Shown: positions 8,726 through 16,736 of the stretch, in pieces
How the letters are laid out: each line of letters begins with the position of its first letter
Position numbering within the stretch: position 1 is the first letter of the stretch
Origin: Prochlorococcus sp. AG-347-K15
Lineage (GTDB): Bacteria; Cyanobacteriota; Cyanobacteriia; PCC-6307; Cyanobiaceae
Direction of reading: 5' to 3'
Length of the DNA stretch: 42,823 nucleotides
Assembly: GCA_003281415.1 (NCBI GenBank)
Contig: QCCC01000009.1
Span: forward strand, 1 to 42,823
Position numbers and translations under genes: made by a program
The notes under the pieces: generated by a model
Told to the model about the DNA's origin: nothing
The model's input: the letters and a program-made list of their open reading frames with translations, nothing else
The model's database searches: none

Positions 8726-9529
8726 TTATCTTCTACCACCAACTATTACTGGTGGGCTTCCTCCTTCTGATCCAGGTAGTCCGGGCACAACTTGTGTACT
8801 ACCATCCCATTTGTCTAGAAATAATTTGAAAAGTACTTGATCGTCAAGACTTCTATTTAATGTCTCATATCTTAGTGCTTCTTGTTCAGCAATTTCTACT
8901 TCTGTCTTTGCCCTTAGTAATTGCTGCCCCGCTATTTGCTTTTGTTCAATAGCAGCTCTATATTCTTCAGCAATCTCTAATCCAGTAAGATCTAAACTTT
9001 TAACATCTACATAATCAAATGAATTTAATTCTTGAGCAACAGTATCTCCTACTTTTTCAGAAATTACAGCAAATTCAGTAGCTATTGTCTCTAGCTCATA
9101 TTGAGAAAAGACAGACTTTAAAGCTTTAAGTAAAGATGGTTGAACAATCTTTTGATAAACATCGCTATTTCTACTTGCAATTGTTGCAAAAATTCTTCCT
9201 GCTTCGTTTGGTTTTACTGAATACTTAACAGTAGCCGTAGCCCTAATAACCTGAAGATCTTTAGTTAAAGTTTCAAATTTTTCGGGTTGCACTTGAGTTT
9301 TAATATCAAATGGATATACAGACTGAATAAATGGAAGTTTAAAGTTTAAACCAGCTCTCCTAGAGGGGCCACTTACTTTCCCTAATGTTGTGACTACCGC
9401 AACTTGTCCCGACGGAACAACAAAGAGAGATTGGGTAAGCAAAAGAAAGCCAGTAAAAGAGAGGACAATCAGTAATGTTGCTGTACCACCAGGACCAGTT
9501 GGTGTGACATTTTTAAAAGATGTTGACAT
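8726..9529 (-). CDS. Prohibitin / band 7 (SPFH) family membrane protein
   Basis: A 267-residue protein with one N-terminal transmembrane span (about residues 16-38), then a prohibitin-like SPFH domain. Internal features include V-P-S-G-Q-V-A-V-V-T-T-L-G-K-V and the C-terminal helix rich in A-E-Q-E-A. SPFH proteins form large membrane-bound rings that organise proteases and membrane complexes; cyanobacterial prohibitin homologues are found in thylakoid and plasma membranes. The tail is Gly/Pro-rich and ends in G-G-R-R. Confidence 0.88.
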   Translation of the reverse strand: MSTSFKNVTPTGPGGTATLLIVLSFTGFLLLTQSLFVVPSGQVAVVTTLGKVSGPSRRAGLNFKLPFIQSVYPFDIKTQVQPEKFETLTKDLQVIRATATVKYSVKPNEAGRIFATIASRNSDVYQKIVQPSLLKALKSVFSQYELETIATEFAVISEKVGDTVAQELNSFDYVDVKSLDLTGLEIAEEYRAAIEQKQIAGQQLLRAKTEVEIAEQEALRYETLNRSLDDQVLFKLFLDKWDGSTQVVPGLPGSEGGSPPVIVGGRR

Positions 9530-9649
9530 TTAATTTTTTCTTTTAATTAATCATATTTAAATAGACTAAATAGTGCATTAATAAGCTATTTAATTAAAAT
9601 ATTTTTTTAATAATTTAAATAGAAATATAAATATTATTTATTAATTATT

Positions 9650-9847
9650 TTATTTAAATTCTTGTAAAAGTTCTAAATAAAGATCTTCATCTATCTCCCT
9701 AATGTCATATTCAGAGGGTAAAACACTATGCTTATGCTCATGAACTGCCATCCAACAAAATTTCTCTATTTCTTTTTTTGAAAAACGAGGATATGACGTT
9801 ACTTTCTTAATCAGTGATTTAATGAGAGATTCTGAATAATCTGACAT
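9650..9847 (-). CDS. Small conserved-looking acidic/basic protein, unknown
   Basis: A 65-residue protein with a mixed-charge, helical-looking sequence containing C-W-M-A-V-H-E-H-K-H, a small cluster of Cys and His residues. I do not recognise it. It sits 24 bases downstream of the YajQ-family gene on the same strand and keeps an open frame in very AT-rich DNA, which supports a real gene. The DNA on its 3' side (9592-9660) is almost purely A and T. Confidence 0.55.
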   Translation of the reverse strand: MSDYSESLIKSLIKKVTSYPRFSKKEIEKFCWMAVHEHKHSVLPSEYDIREIDEDLYLELLQEFK

Positions 9848-9871
9848 ATTAAAAAAAAACTTAAGGTAATT

Positions 9872-10369
9872 TTATCTAAAGTTATTAGCTTTTAGAGGAA
9901 TATTCAAAGATTCTTCCAACTCACTAAGAAGTTTAATTGCTGATTGAAGATCATTTTTGCTCTTACTAGAAACTCTTAGTGTTTCTCCATTAATGCTGAC
10001 ATTTATTTTTTTTATTTGATCTCTAATATTTTTACTGATTTTTTTTGCTATTTCTTGATTTATTCCTTGTTTTAATAGGATTGTTTGTTTTACTTTGTTA
10101 CCACTTACTTTTTCAACTTCGCCGTAGTCGAAAATTTTTAAAGATAAGTTTCTTTTTATTGCCTTTTGTCTAATTATGTCATTTACAGCATTTAAAGTTA
10201 GTTCACTATTAGTGGTTATGAAAATATTTTCTTTATCTAAATCAACCATGGTATCTGTTCCTTTCAGATCATAACGCTGGGAAATTTCCCTTTTTACTTG
10301 ATCCAAAGCATTAACTAACTCCTGTCTCTCAAAATCGGAAACCACATCAAATGAAAAACTATCTGCCAT
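9872..10369 (-). CDS. YajQ-family nucleotide-binding protein
   Basis: A 165-residue protein, the standard length for YajQ. It opens with S-F-S-F-D-V-V-S-D-F-E-R-Q-E-L and continues with the conserved R-Y-D-L-K-G-T. The family has two ferredoxin-like domains; some members bind cyclic di-GMP and others nucleic acid or heme-associated partners. The cellular role in cyanobacteria is not established, and cyclic di-GMP binding here is only inference. It is likely expressed together with the 65-residue gene downstream. Confidence 0.9.
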   Translation of the reverse strand: MADSFSFDVVSDFERQELVNALDQVKREISQRYDLKGTDTMVDLDKENIFITTNSELTLNAVNDIIRQKAIKRNLSLKIFDYGEVEKVSGNKVKQTILLKQGINQEIAKKISKNIRDQIKKINVSINGETLRVSSKSKNDLQSAIKLLSELEESLNIPLKANNFR

Positions 10370-10435
10370 TGTAATTTTTTAAACGCTCAATATTCTTAGC
10401 ATAAATCATATTAAAATAAGAGAAAATGAATTAAT

Positions 10436-10948
10436 TTAATCAAAAAATAACAGACTAACCAACTTTCCCATTTCTTCTGCGCATCTACAGCTATTTAGCA
10501 AGGTTTCACTATCGTGAAAAGCAAAACATATTAATTGATCACATCTAGTTATAATTTCTTGATTACAAAGGCTGCTTGCAAGTGGCAAAGGTAATTCATC
10601 ATTTTCACTTTTTTCAACCAAATGCATAACCCTTTCAAGTTGATTCTTGATTTCGGGCATTTGTCTATCGAGGCTTTGTGGTAGCAATACAGTCAATAAT
10701 GAAGGGTTAATATCTAAAACCGCTCGAATAACAGTAGCATTTACCCCTTGAGATCCAGAAGTAAGAATATTATGCCCTTCCTCTGCTAACGACCTTGCTA
10801 TCAACTCAATCAGGTGGATATCCACAACCGGGACATGCCTACTCCCCAAAAAAGCAATCCTCCTTTTCCCATTATCCTGGAGTTTTGCGAGTTCTTGAGC
10901 TAAGGCATCAACACCTTGGGTTGCTGGTAGATCTAATGAACGACTCAA
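10436..10948 (-). CDS. DprA/SLOG-like Rossmann nucleotide-binding protein
   Basis: A 170-residue protein that looks like a reduced SLOG (DprA/LOG) Rossmann domain. I-A-F-L-G-S-R-H-V-P-V is the first strand-loop, and G-H-N-I-L-T-S-G-S-Q-G-V-N-A matches the S-G-x-x-x-G-x-D/N-A nucleotide loop of DprA-like proteins. It lacks the extra domains of full DprA (about 300 residues or more). Whether it acts in DNA uptake or recombination cannot be told from sequence. It follows the BioD-like/DRTGG gene on the same strand with a 25-base gap. Confidence 0.72.
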   Translation of the reverse strand: MSRSLDLPATQGVDALAQELAKLQDNGKRRIAFLGSRHVPVVDIHLIELIARSLAEEGHNILTSGSQGVNATVIRAVLDINPSLLTVLLPQSLDRQMPEIKNQLERVMHLVEKSENDELPLPLASSLCNQEIITRCDQLICFAFHDSETLLNSCRCAEEMGKLVSLLFFD

Positions 10949-10973
10949 AATAAAATGGTTCCTATATTTGAAA

Positions 10974-12083
10974 TTAGCATTTATCTGAAAAATTGCAGGG
11001 AAAAGCTATCTTTTCGAGAATTCTTTCTAGATTTACATGCTCCTGAACTAATTGAACAGCATAAGAAGCTTTAATTGATTCATGTATTCTTACGTGACCA
11101 AAAGCTTGTTCGATAATTTCTACGGAAGCAAGAGTGTCTAATTCTACTTTTAAGATTGGTACCTCCAATTCCTCCGCTCTATGAATCAATTGTGATAAAG
11201 GTTCTCCCAAACCAGTTAAAATAAGGCATTGAGTTGATGCTTCCAAGGCGGCAAGTTGAATATCAGTTCTGTCAGCTCCAGTAACTACGGCCATATTTCT
11301 TCTTCTTCTAAAAAATTCCATTGCAGAATTTACACCCATTGCACCAATACTTAATGTCTCAACAAGTAATTGATCTTTTTCTGGGCAACAAATTACTTGG
11401 GCATCTAATCTTCTTACAAGCTCCCCAACGGTGACACTTCTGAGGAGTGGAGATTTAGGCATCACACCAAACACTTCAATATTCATCTCTTTCAGAGAGG
11501 GTATTATTTCATTCTTAACTTTTTCAACTTCTTTAGGCAAAACCGCATTTAATACTACACCTGCCAGATGCTCTCCTAATTGTTTTTTTGCATCAAGTAA
11601 GGCATCTACACTTTTACAATCTTCCCATATATTCACAATTAAGACTTTCGCATTTAAGCTTTCAGCAAGTTGTGGCAAACTTAAACCATAAACCATTCCT
11701 TCATGAAGACTTCCAGCTGCTTCTAAAATATTTAACCCTTCAAAATCATCATTTACCAATTTCTCAATTTGATCAAAACCTTTTCCTGGCAGTAAGTCTT
11801 TATTAGAGATTCTTTTTTCAGCTGATATATTATCCAGTAATCCTACTGATGAGATTAAATTCTCCTCTTCAATTTTCAGTGTAGAACCTATAAACTTAAC
11901 ATCATCATCTATTAAACCCTCATATGACATCGAAGGAAGATTAGTAAGTTCGATACATGTTGCGAGTGGTTTCCCGATTCTTACTTTTTTCCCCTCATGT
12001 AAGAGTTTTTTTGCCACCCCAAGAACTAATGCAGACTTACCACTAAATGGCTCACAAGAACCAATTAATAATATATCGCTCAT
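10974..12083 (-). CDS. BioD-like P-loop / DRTGG-domain protein
   Basis: A 369-residue protein with an N-terminal BioD/CobQ-type ATPase domain (P-loop G8-S-C-E-P-F-S-G-K-S17) and a C-terminal DRTGG domain. The DRTGG domain starts near V-T-G-A-D-R-T-D and includes L-I-L-T-G. This layout equals the regulatory N-terminal half of long phosphotransacetylases, but the catalytic Pta domain is absent. Such stand-alone proteins are often labelled cobyrinic acid synthase-like, which the sequence does not justify. The role is unknown, possibly ligand sensing. Confidence 0.75.
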   Translation of the reverse strand: MSDILLIGSCEPFSGKSALVLGVAKKLLHEGKKVRIGKPLATCIELTNLPSMSYEGLIDDDVKFIGSTLKIEEENLISSVGLLDNISAEKRISNKDLLPGKGFDQIEKLVNDDFEGLNILEAAGSLHEGMVYGLSLPQLAESLNAKVLIVNIWEDCKSVDALLDAKKQLGEHLAGVVLNAVLPKEVEKVKNEIIPSLKEMNIEVFGVMPKSPLLRSVTVGELVRRLDAQVICCPEKDQLLVETLSIGAMGVNSAMEFFRRRRNMAVVTGADRTDIQLAALEASTQCLILTGLGEPLSQLIHRAEELEVPILKVELDTLASVEIIEQAFGHVRIHESIKASYAVQLVQEHVNLERILEKIAFPCNFSDKC

Positions 12084-12234
12084 AATTAGAAAAATTATTT
12101 ATTAATAAATTTAAGATAATATTTTTTTTAGTACTAAACAAATATTTATTTATGAGTTTTAATCAAATAAATTAATTAATATTTTTTTTAGTAAATTTAT
12201 TTTAATTATTTAATATTTCATCAAAATCGAAAAA

Positions 12235-12954
12235 ATGATAAGTTCAAATAAAAACAATAAAACTATAGGGATTACTGGAGCTTCAGGAGCGCTAGGGAAG
12301 GAACTAACAAAGTTGTTTCGTCAGGAAGGATATAAAGTGATTGGATTTACTCATAGTAAAACTGAATCTAATATCAATATTGACTCTCCCAACGAATGGA
12401 TTAAATGGGAATGCGGTAAAGAATCGGCATTAAAAAAACATCTAAAAAAGATAGATATTTTAATTTTGAACCACGGTATATATGACTTGAGTAGAGAAAA
12501 TTCTAATTATGAAAACTCAATAGAGATAAATGCATTAAGCCAATTCAAATTTTTAAATTTATTTGAAGAAATTGCTATGACCAATGAGTCAATTATTAAA
12601 AAAGAGATTTGGATAAACACATCTGAAGCAGAAATATTACCAGCCCTAAATCCATCATATGAGATAAGTAAATCACTAATAGGTCAATTAATTTCTTTCA
12701 AAAAAAATCTATTAAACAAAGATACTAGGAAAAAATTAATCATAAAGAAAATTATTTTGGGGCCTTTTAAATCAGAACTAAATCCCATTGGAATTATGAG
12801 TCCAAAATTTGTCTCAAAGAAGATTTACGATTTAGCTGACTCAAAGAATTATTTAATAATAATAAGTCCGAATCCATTAACTTATCTACTTTTCCCACTT
12901 AAAGAATTTTATAACTTTTTATATTGCAAAATTATATATAAATACAAATCTTAG
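12235..12954 (+). CDS. Short-chain dehydrogenase/reductase family protein
   Basis: A 239-residue SDR-fold protein. The glycine-rich NAD(P) motif G-I-T-G-A-S-G-A-L-G-K-E-L lies near residues 12-24, L-N-H-G replaces the usual N-N-A-G, and Y-E-I-S-K provides the Tyr-x3-Lys catalytic pair. The substrate is not recognisable. Codon use is more AT-rich than in fabG downstream in the window. The gene is convergent with map, only 3 bases between stop codons. The 151-base AT-rich spacer upstream is shared with the divergent BioD-like gene. Confidence 0.8.
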   Translation: MISSNKNNKTIGITGASGALGKELTKLFRQEGYKVIGFTHSKTESNINIDSPNEWIKWECGKESALKKHLKKIDILILNHGIYDLSRENSNYENSIEINALSQFKFLNLFEEIAMTNESIIKKEIWINTSEAEILPALNPSYEISKSLIGQLISFKKNLLNKDTRKKLIIKKIILGPFKSELNPIGIMSPKFVSKKIYDLADSKNYLIIISPNPLTYLLFPLKEFYNFLYCKIIYKYKS

Positions 12955-12957
12955 TAG

Positions 12958-13797
12958 CTAGAAATCTCTATCTGTAAGTATTTCAATGCCATCTTTTAAA
13001 ACAACTATTGTATGCTCCCATTGTGCAGATAATTTTCCATCTTTTGTAATAACTGTCCACCTATCATTTAATGTTTTACAAAATTTACTCCCTTCATTAA
13101 CAATAGGTTCTACAGCTAATGTCATGCCTTCACGGAGAACTACATTGGGCAAATCTTTAGTCCGAAAATTAAATACAGAGGGTTCTTCATGAAGATTCCT
13201 TCCAACTCCATGGCCTGTATAGTCTTCAACAACACTAAATCCATTTTTTACAACAACATCTTCAATTTCCCCAGCTACATCGAGAAGTGTATTCCCTGCC
13301 TTAATCTTTGAAAGCCCTGCATACAACGCTTTGTAAGCTACATCACTAAGATTTTGGGTCTTTGAACAAACTTCCCCAACACAAATTGATATACAACTAT
13401 CCCCATGAAAACCATCTAAATATGCTCCTGTATCAATTTTAACTAAGTCACCATTTTTAATTATTTTATTTTTATTAGGTATTCCGTGGACAACCTCATT
13501 ATTTATACTAGAACAAATGCTAGAAGGGAAACCATGATATCCCTTGAAACTTGGCACGGCTCCAAAACTTCTTATCCTCTTTTCTGCGAAATCATCTAAA
13601 TCTTTTGTGCTCATTCCTGGTTTAATTAAGTCATTAATTTCCTTTAAAACGGTTGCTACTATCCTGCTTGATTTTTTCATTAAATTTATTTCACGTGCAG
13701 ACTTTATTTCAATCCCTCTTCTCCTCTGAATAAAAGGTACTTGATCATTAGTTTTGGAATTATTTTTATTTAATAAAAGATCTGCAAAATGTTTCAT
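12958..13797 (-). CDS. map: Methionine aminopeptidase, type I
   Basis: A 279-residue metallopeptidase that removes the initiator methionine. All five metal ligands of the pita-bread fold are visible: D122 (I-D-T-G-A), D133 (H-G-D-S-C), H196 (G-H-G-V-G), E230 (V-E-P-I-V) and E261 (W-E-H-T-I). The catalytic histidine H104 in V-V-H-G-I-P is also present. An N-terminal extension of about 25 residues precedes the R-R-G-I-E-I-K-S start of the catalytic domain. Confidence 0.95.
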   Translation of the reverse strand: MKHFADLLLNKNNSKTNDQVPFIQRRRGIEIKSAREINLMKKSSRIVATVLKEINDLIKPGMSTKDLDDFAEKRIRSFGAVPSFKGYHGFPSSICSSINNEVVHGIPNKNKIIKNGDLVKIDTGAYLDGFHGDSCISICVGEVCSKTQNLSDVAYKALYAGLSKIKAGNTLLDVAGEIEDVVVKNGFSVVEDYTGHGVGRNLHEEPSVFNFRTKDLPNVVLREGMTLAVEPIVNEGSKFCKTLNDRWTVITKDGKLSAQWEHTIVVLKDGIEILTDRDF

Positions 13798-13888
13798 TGG
13801 AATAAATAATAGTAATAGCTAAATATCAATAAAATAGCCATTATAGTCTTGACTATCTTAAATCTATCAATAACAGTGGGAAACAGGA

Positions 13889-14197
13889 ATGAAATTTTTA
13901 TCTAATTCTAGGCAATTTCATAAAGCTTTGGCGCCTTGGGTTTTTCTTCCATTATTAATATCTTCAATTACCGGTCTTCTTTATAGGATTTCAAAAGATT
14001 TATTAGGTTACTCTAAAGAACAAGTTCATTGGTTAATGACTCTCCATGAGGGCGAATGGCTAGGAGATAATGGAGAATTAATATATGTGATATTGAATTC
14101 CCTTGGAGTTTTATGGATGCTCATAACGGGATTCCAAATGTTTTCAAAAACAATTTCATTTACCAAAAAGGTTACTAAAGGCGAGTCAAAAGGTTAA
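13889..14197 (+). CDS. PepSY-associated-type small membrane protein
   Basis: A 102-residue protein with two transmembrane spans (about residues 14-32 and 63-84). [23 protein letters not shown] resembles the first helix of PepSY-associated membrane proteins, where a conserved histidine starts the helix. [11 protein letters not shown] in the middle matches the same family. Function is unknown; related proteins occur near iron or heme redox systems. A purine-rich AACAGGAA stretch sits 4-11 bases before the start. rplS follows 32 bases downstream. Confidence 0.65.
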   Translation: MKFLSNSRQFHKALAPWVFLPLLISSITGLLYRISKDLLGYSKEQVHWLMTLHEGEWLGDNGELIYVILNSLGVLWMLITGFQMFSKTISFTKKVTKGESKG

Positions 14198-14229
14198 GAT
14201 ATAGAACTTGTAGGATAAAAAAGACCAAA

Positions 14230-14700
14230 ATGGCCAAAGAGAAACAAGAGAAGGAATTAGAAACCGGTATTAAACCTGATGCATCAGTTGATGTAGAAGT
14301 TGAACAAAACGAAAAAAACATGGTTTCTGAAACTACTCAAACATTAAGCGCATCCAATCTTATTAATGAATTTGAGAATGAACAATTAAAAAAAGAATTA
14401 CCTGAAATTTATGTTGGGGACACTGTTAAAGTTGGAGTAAAAATTACAGAAGGTAATAAAGAAAGAATCCAACCTTATGAAGGTGTTGTTATTGCAAAAA
14501 GGCATGGAGGTATTAATCAGACTATTACAGTTAGAAGAATTTTTCAGGGTATAGGAGTTGAAAGAGTATTTATGCTACATAGTCCACAGGTTGCCTCTCT
14601 AAAAGTTGAACGTAGAGGTAAAGTAAGAAGAGCTAAGTTATTCTATCTAAGAGATAGAGTAGGAAAAGCTACTCGCGTAAAACAACGCTTTGATCGATAA
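14230..14700 (+). CDS. rplS: 50S ribosomal protein L19
   Basis: A 156-residue L19. The ribosomal core begins around residue 50 ([11 protein letters not shown]) and includes [11 protein letters not shown] and the C-terminal [16 protein letters not shown]. The first 45 or so residues are a charged, glutamate-rich extension not found in typical 115-120-residue bacterial L19. The gene sits just ahead of tRNA-Trp. A weak 6-bp inverted repeat (14700-14705 with 14715-14720) follows the stop. Confidence 0.96.
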   Translation: MAKEKQEKELETGIKPDASVDVEVEQNEKNMVSETTQTLSASNLINEFENEQLKKELPEIYVGDTVKVGVKITEGNKERIQPYEGVVIAKRHGGINQTITVRRIFQGIGVERVFMLHSPQVASLKVERRGKVRRAKLFYLRDRVGKATRVKQRFDR

Positions 14701-14738
14701 AGTTGTAAATTAATCAACTTATTGGTCACAAAGACGCT

Positions 14739-14744
14739 TATAAT
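14739..14744 (+). promoter_or_regulatory. -10 element (TATAAT) of the tRNA-Trp promoter
   Basis: A perfect TATAAT lies 9 bases before the tRNA 5' end, placing transcription start close to the mature end. No convincing -35 box is seen at the right spacing. Confidence 0.5.
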
Positions 14745-14753
14745 TATTTAGAT

Positions 14754-14826
14754 GCGTCGTTAGTTCAGTTGGTAGAACGCAGGTCTCCAAAACCTGATGT
14801 CGGGGGTTCAAGTCCTCCACGACGCG
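14754..14826 (+). tRNA. tRNA-Trp (anticodon CCA)
   Basis: A 73-base cloverleaf. The acceptor stem is 14754-14760 paired with 14819-14825, the D stem GTTC/GAAC is at 14763-14766 and 14775-14778, the anticodon stem is 14780-14784 with 14792-14796, and the loop 14785-14791 has CCA at 14787-14789. The T stem (14802-14806 with 14814-14818) closes a TTCAAGT loop. The discriminator base is G14826, usual for tRNA-Trp. The terminal CCA is not encoded. Confidence 0.98.
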
Positions 14827-14862
14827 TTTGATCAACATTATGTAAATCATTTTTTTCATAAG

Positions 14863-15057
14863 ATGGAGTTAGATCTTCAACCTGGGGATGTAGTTAAAGT
14901 CCTCGAATCAGCAGCTTTAGGATGGGTTCGTGCAAGAGTCATCAGAGTTAAGTCTGGTGGAAGAGTTGTCGTACAAAGTGACCAAGGCAGAGAATTTACC
15001 GCTAGAGGCAACCAAGTTAGGTTGATAGAACCCGCTGGTTTTAGACCTCAAAAATAA
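14863..15057 (+). CDS. Small barrel-like conserved protein, unknown function
   Basis: A 64-residue protein starting at ATG 14863. A longer frame upstream would run through the tRNA and is rejected. The sequence L-Q-P-G-D-V-V-K-V-L-E-S, then W-V-R-A-R-V-I-R-V, V-V-V-Q-S-D-Q-G-R-E-F and V-R-L-I-E-P, alternates short beta strands in the manner of an SH3-like or Tudor-like small barrel. I cannot name the family. It is flanked by the two tRNA genes and is more GC-rich than the spacers around it, consistent with an expressed conserved gene. Confidence 0.7.
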   Translation: MELDLQPGDVVKVLESAALGWVRARVIRVKSGGRVVVQSDQGREFTARGNQVRLIEPAGFRPQK

Positions 15058-15148
15058 ATAGTTTTTTTACTTAGGCAGCTGTAAAACTTACTATTTCTGT
15101 AAATCCTCAAATTAATAAATCTTTTTTATTACAACACCATAAATTAAG

Positions 15149-15154
15149 TATTAT
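15149..15154 (+). promoter_or_regulatory. Candidate -10 element (TATTAT) for tRNA-Asp
   Basis: TATTAT lies 51 bases upstream of the tRNA-Asp 5' end in the 148-base spacer. Transcription from here would give a pre-tRNA leader of about 45 bases containing the palindrome at 15178-15197. The -35 region is weak. Confidence 0.3.
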
Positions 15155-15177
15155 GATCTGATAATTTTAAGAATGTA

Positions 15178-15197
15178 GTTCTAAATTAATTTAGAAC
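15178..15197. repeat. 20-base perfect palindrome just upstream of tRNA-Asp
   Basis: The sequence GTTCTAAATTAATTTAGAAC reads the same on both strands and ends 8 bases before the tRNA. As RNA it could form an 8-bp stem with a four-base loop. As DNA it could be a dimeric-protein site. No T-run follows on the plus strand, so it is not a classical terminator. Confidence 0.7.
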
Positions 15198-15205
15198 AAA
15201 ACTTT

Positions 15206-15279
15206 GGGACCGTAGTTCAACTGGTTAGAGCACCGCCCTGTCACGGCGGAAGTTGCGGGTTCGAATCCCGTCGGTCCCG
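15206..15279 (+). tRNA. tRNA-Asp (anticodon GTC)
   Basis: A 74-base cloverleaf. The acceptor stem is 15206-15212 with 15272-15278, the anticodon stem CCGCC/GGCGG brackets the CTGTCAC loop with anticodon GTC, and the T arm GCGGG-TTCGAAT-CCCGT is canonical. The discriminator is G15279. The terminal CCA is not encoded. The gltX start codon follows after only 17 bases. Confidence 0.98.
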
Positions 15280-15296
15280 TTTTTTCTAAAAGAAAT

Positions 15297-16736
15297 TTGG
15301 AAAAACGATTAAGACTAGCCCCGAGTCCAACGGGTTTATTTCATATTGGGACAGCGCGAACAGCATTATTCAACTGGTTGTATGCGAAAAAAATAGGCGG
15401 AAAGTTTTTCATCAGGATTGAAGATACTGATTTTCTTCGATCTAAATCTGAATATACAAAAAATATATTAGAGGGCTTGAAATGGCTTGGACTTAAATGG
15501 GATGAAGAACCCATAAAGCAAAGTGACCGAATTTCTATTCACAAAAGTTACATCAAAAAGCTATTGGATTGTGGAGCTGCATATAGGTGTTTTACAACTG
15601 AAGATGAGATTTCTGAATTAAGAGAAGAACAAAAAAAGAAAGGATTACCTCCAAAACATGATAATAGGCACAGAAGTCTTTCAAAGGAAGAAATAGAAAC
15701 ATTCATATCACAAGGGAGGACTTCAGTAATAAGGTTTAAGATTGATGAAAAAATTGAAATAAAATGGGTAGATCAGATAAGAGGCGAAATTAAATGGCAA
15801 GGAAAGGACTTGGGTGGTGATTTAGTTTTGTCAAGAAGGGCAATGGGATATGAGATTGGAGATCCTTTGTATAATCTTGCAGTTGTAGTTGATGATAATT
15901 TCATGAATATTACTCATGTTGTGAGGGGTGAAGACCATATTTCGAACACTGCAAAACAAATATTAATTTATAAAGCATTAAATTTTAATTTGCCTACTTT
16001 TTCGCATACACCCCTAATACTAAATAGTGAAGGGAAAAAATTATCTAAAAGAGATTGCGTTACTTCAATCGACGAATTTAGAGATATGGGATATTTACCT
16101 GAGGCCTTATCAAACTATATGGCCTTTTTAGGTTGGTCTCCAAAATCTGCCGAAAGAGAAATACTTTCACTTGATGAGATATCTGAAATTTTTGACTTAT
16201 CAGACATAAATAAAGCTGGAGCTAAATTTAGTTGGGAAAAACTCAACTGGATTAATTCTCAATATATAAAAAATATGGAATCAAAAAAGTTAAGTGAGAT
16301 CATGAGAAAATACTGGGATGATAATGGTTGGGTGCCGCCATCTCAAGAATGGGCTTACAAATTAGCAATTTTGCTTAAAGACTCTATGACTCTTTTAAAA
16401 GATGCCATTATTCAATCAAAACCATTTTTCTTAATACCCACAATTCAAAAAGAAGGTCAAGATTTTCTTGAAAACAACGATAGCAAAGCGTCTCTAAAAC
16501 TAATCTTAAATTATTTAATTGAGCAAAATACTATAAAACTAGATAAAGAGAATGCCAAAGAAATAATAAACAAAATCTCAAAAATGCATAATGTTAAAAA
16601 AGGGATATTAATGAAATCATTGAGAGTAGCCTTTTTTGGATCTCTAAGTGGGCCAGATTTAATTCAAAGTTGGGAGCTTTTCTCAGAGAGTAAAACTGAT
16701 AGATCTCGAATTGAAAGATGTCTTAAATCAATCTAA
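15297..16736 (+). CDS. gltX: Glutamyl-tRNA synthetase
   Basis: A 479-residue class I synthetase charging tRNA-Glu (and feeding 5-aminolevulinate synthesis through Glu-tRNA). The HIGH-type motif is H16-I-G-T in A-P-S-P-T-G-L-F-H-I-G-T-A-R-T-A, and the KMSKS equivalent is K248-L-S-K-R252. The start is TTG 15297, directly before the conserved catalytic N terminus; the upstream tRNA leaves no room for a longer product. The last 9 bases overlap the convergent antiporter gene. Confidence 0.96.
   Translation: MEKRLRLAPSPTGLFHIGTARTALFNWLYAKKIGGKFFIRIEDTDFLRSKSEYTKNILEGLKWLGLKWDEEPIKQSDRISIHKSYIKKLLDCGAAYRCFTTEDEISELREEQKKKGLPPKHDNRHRSLSKEEIETFISQGRTSVIRFKIDEKIEIKWVDQIRGEIKWQGKDLGGDLVLSRRAMGYEIGDPLYNLAVVVDDNFMNITHVVRGEDHISNTAKQILIYKALNFNLPTFSHTPLILNSEGKKLSKRDCVTSIDEFRDMGYLPEALSNYMAFLGWSPKSAEREILSLDEISEIFDLSDINKAGAKFSWEKLNWINSQYIKNMESKKLSEIMRKYWDDNGWVPPSQEWAYKLAILLKDSMTLLKDAIIQSKPFFLIPTIQKEGQDFLENNDSKASLKLILNYLIEQNTIKLDKENAKEIINKISKMHNVKKGILMKSLRVAFFGSLSGPDLIQSWELFSESKTDRSRIERCLKSI

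Noticed and set aside
12117..12193. Two copies of a 17-base AT-rich direct repeat (12117-12133 and 12177-12193), 60 bases apart
   Set aside because: The sequence is mostly T-runs in an AT-rich spacer and can arise by chance.
13870..13888. Yfr-type small RNA motif (GGGAAACA) before the PepSY-like gene
   Set aside because: Only one copy of a short motif is present, with no conserved stem-loops; it is better explained as leader sequence and ribosome site.
14797..14862. Extended start of the small barrel-like gene
   Set aside because: It would run through tRNA-Trp; the ATG at 14863 is used instead.
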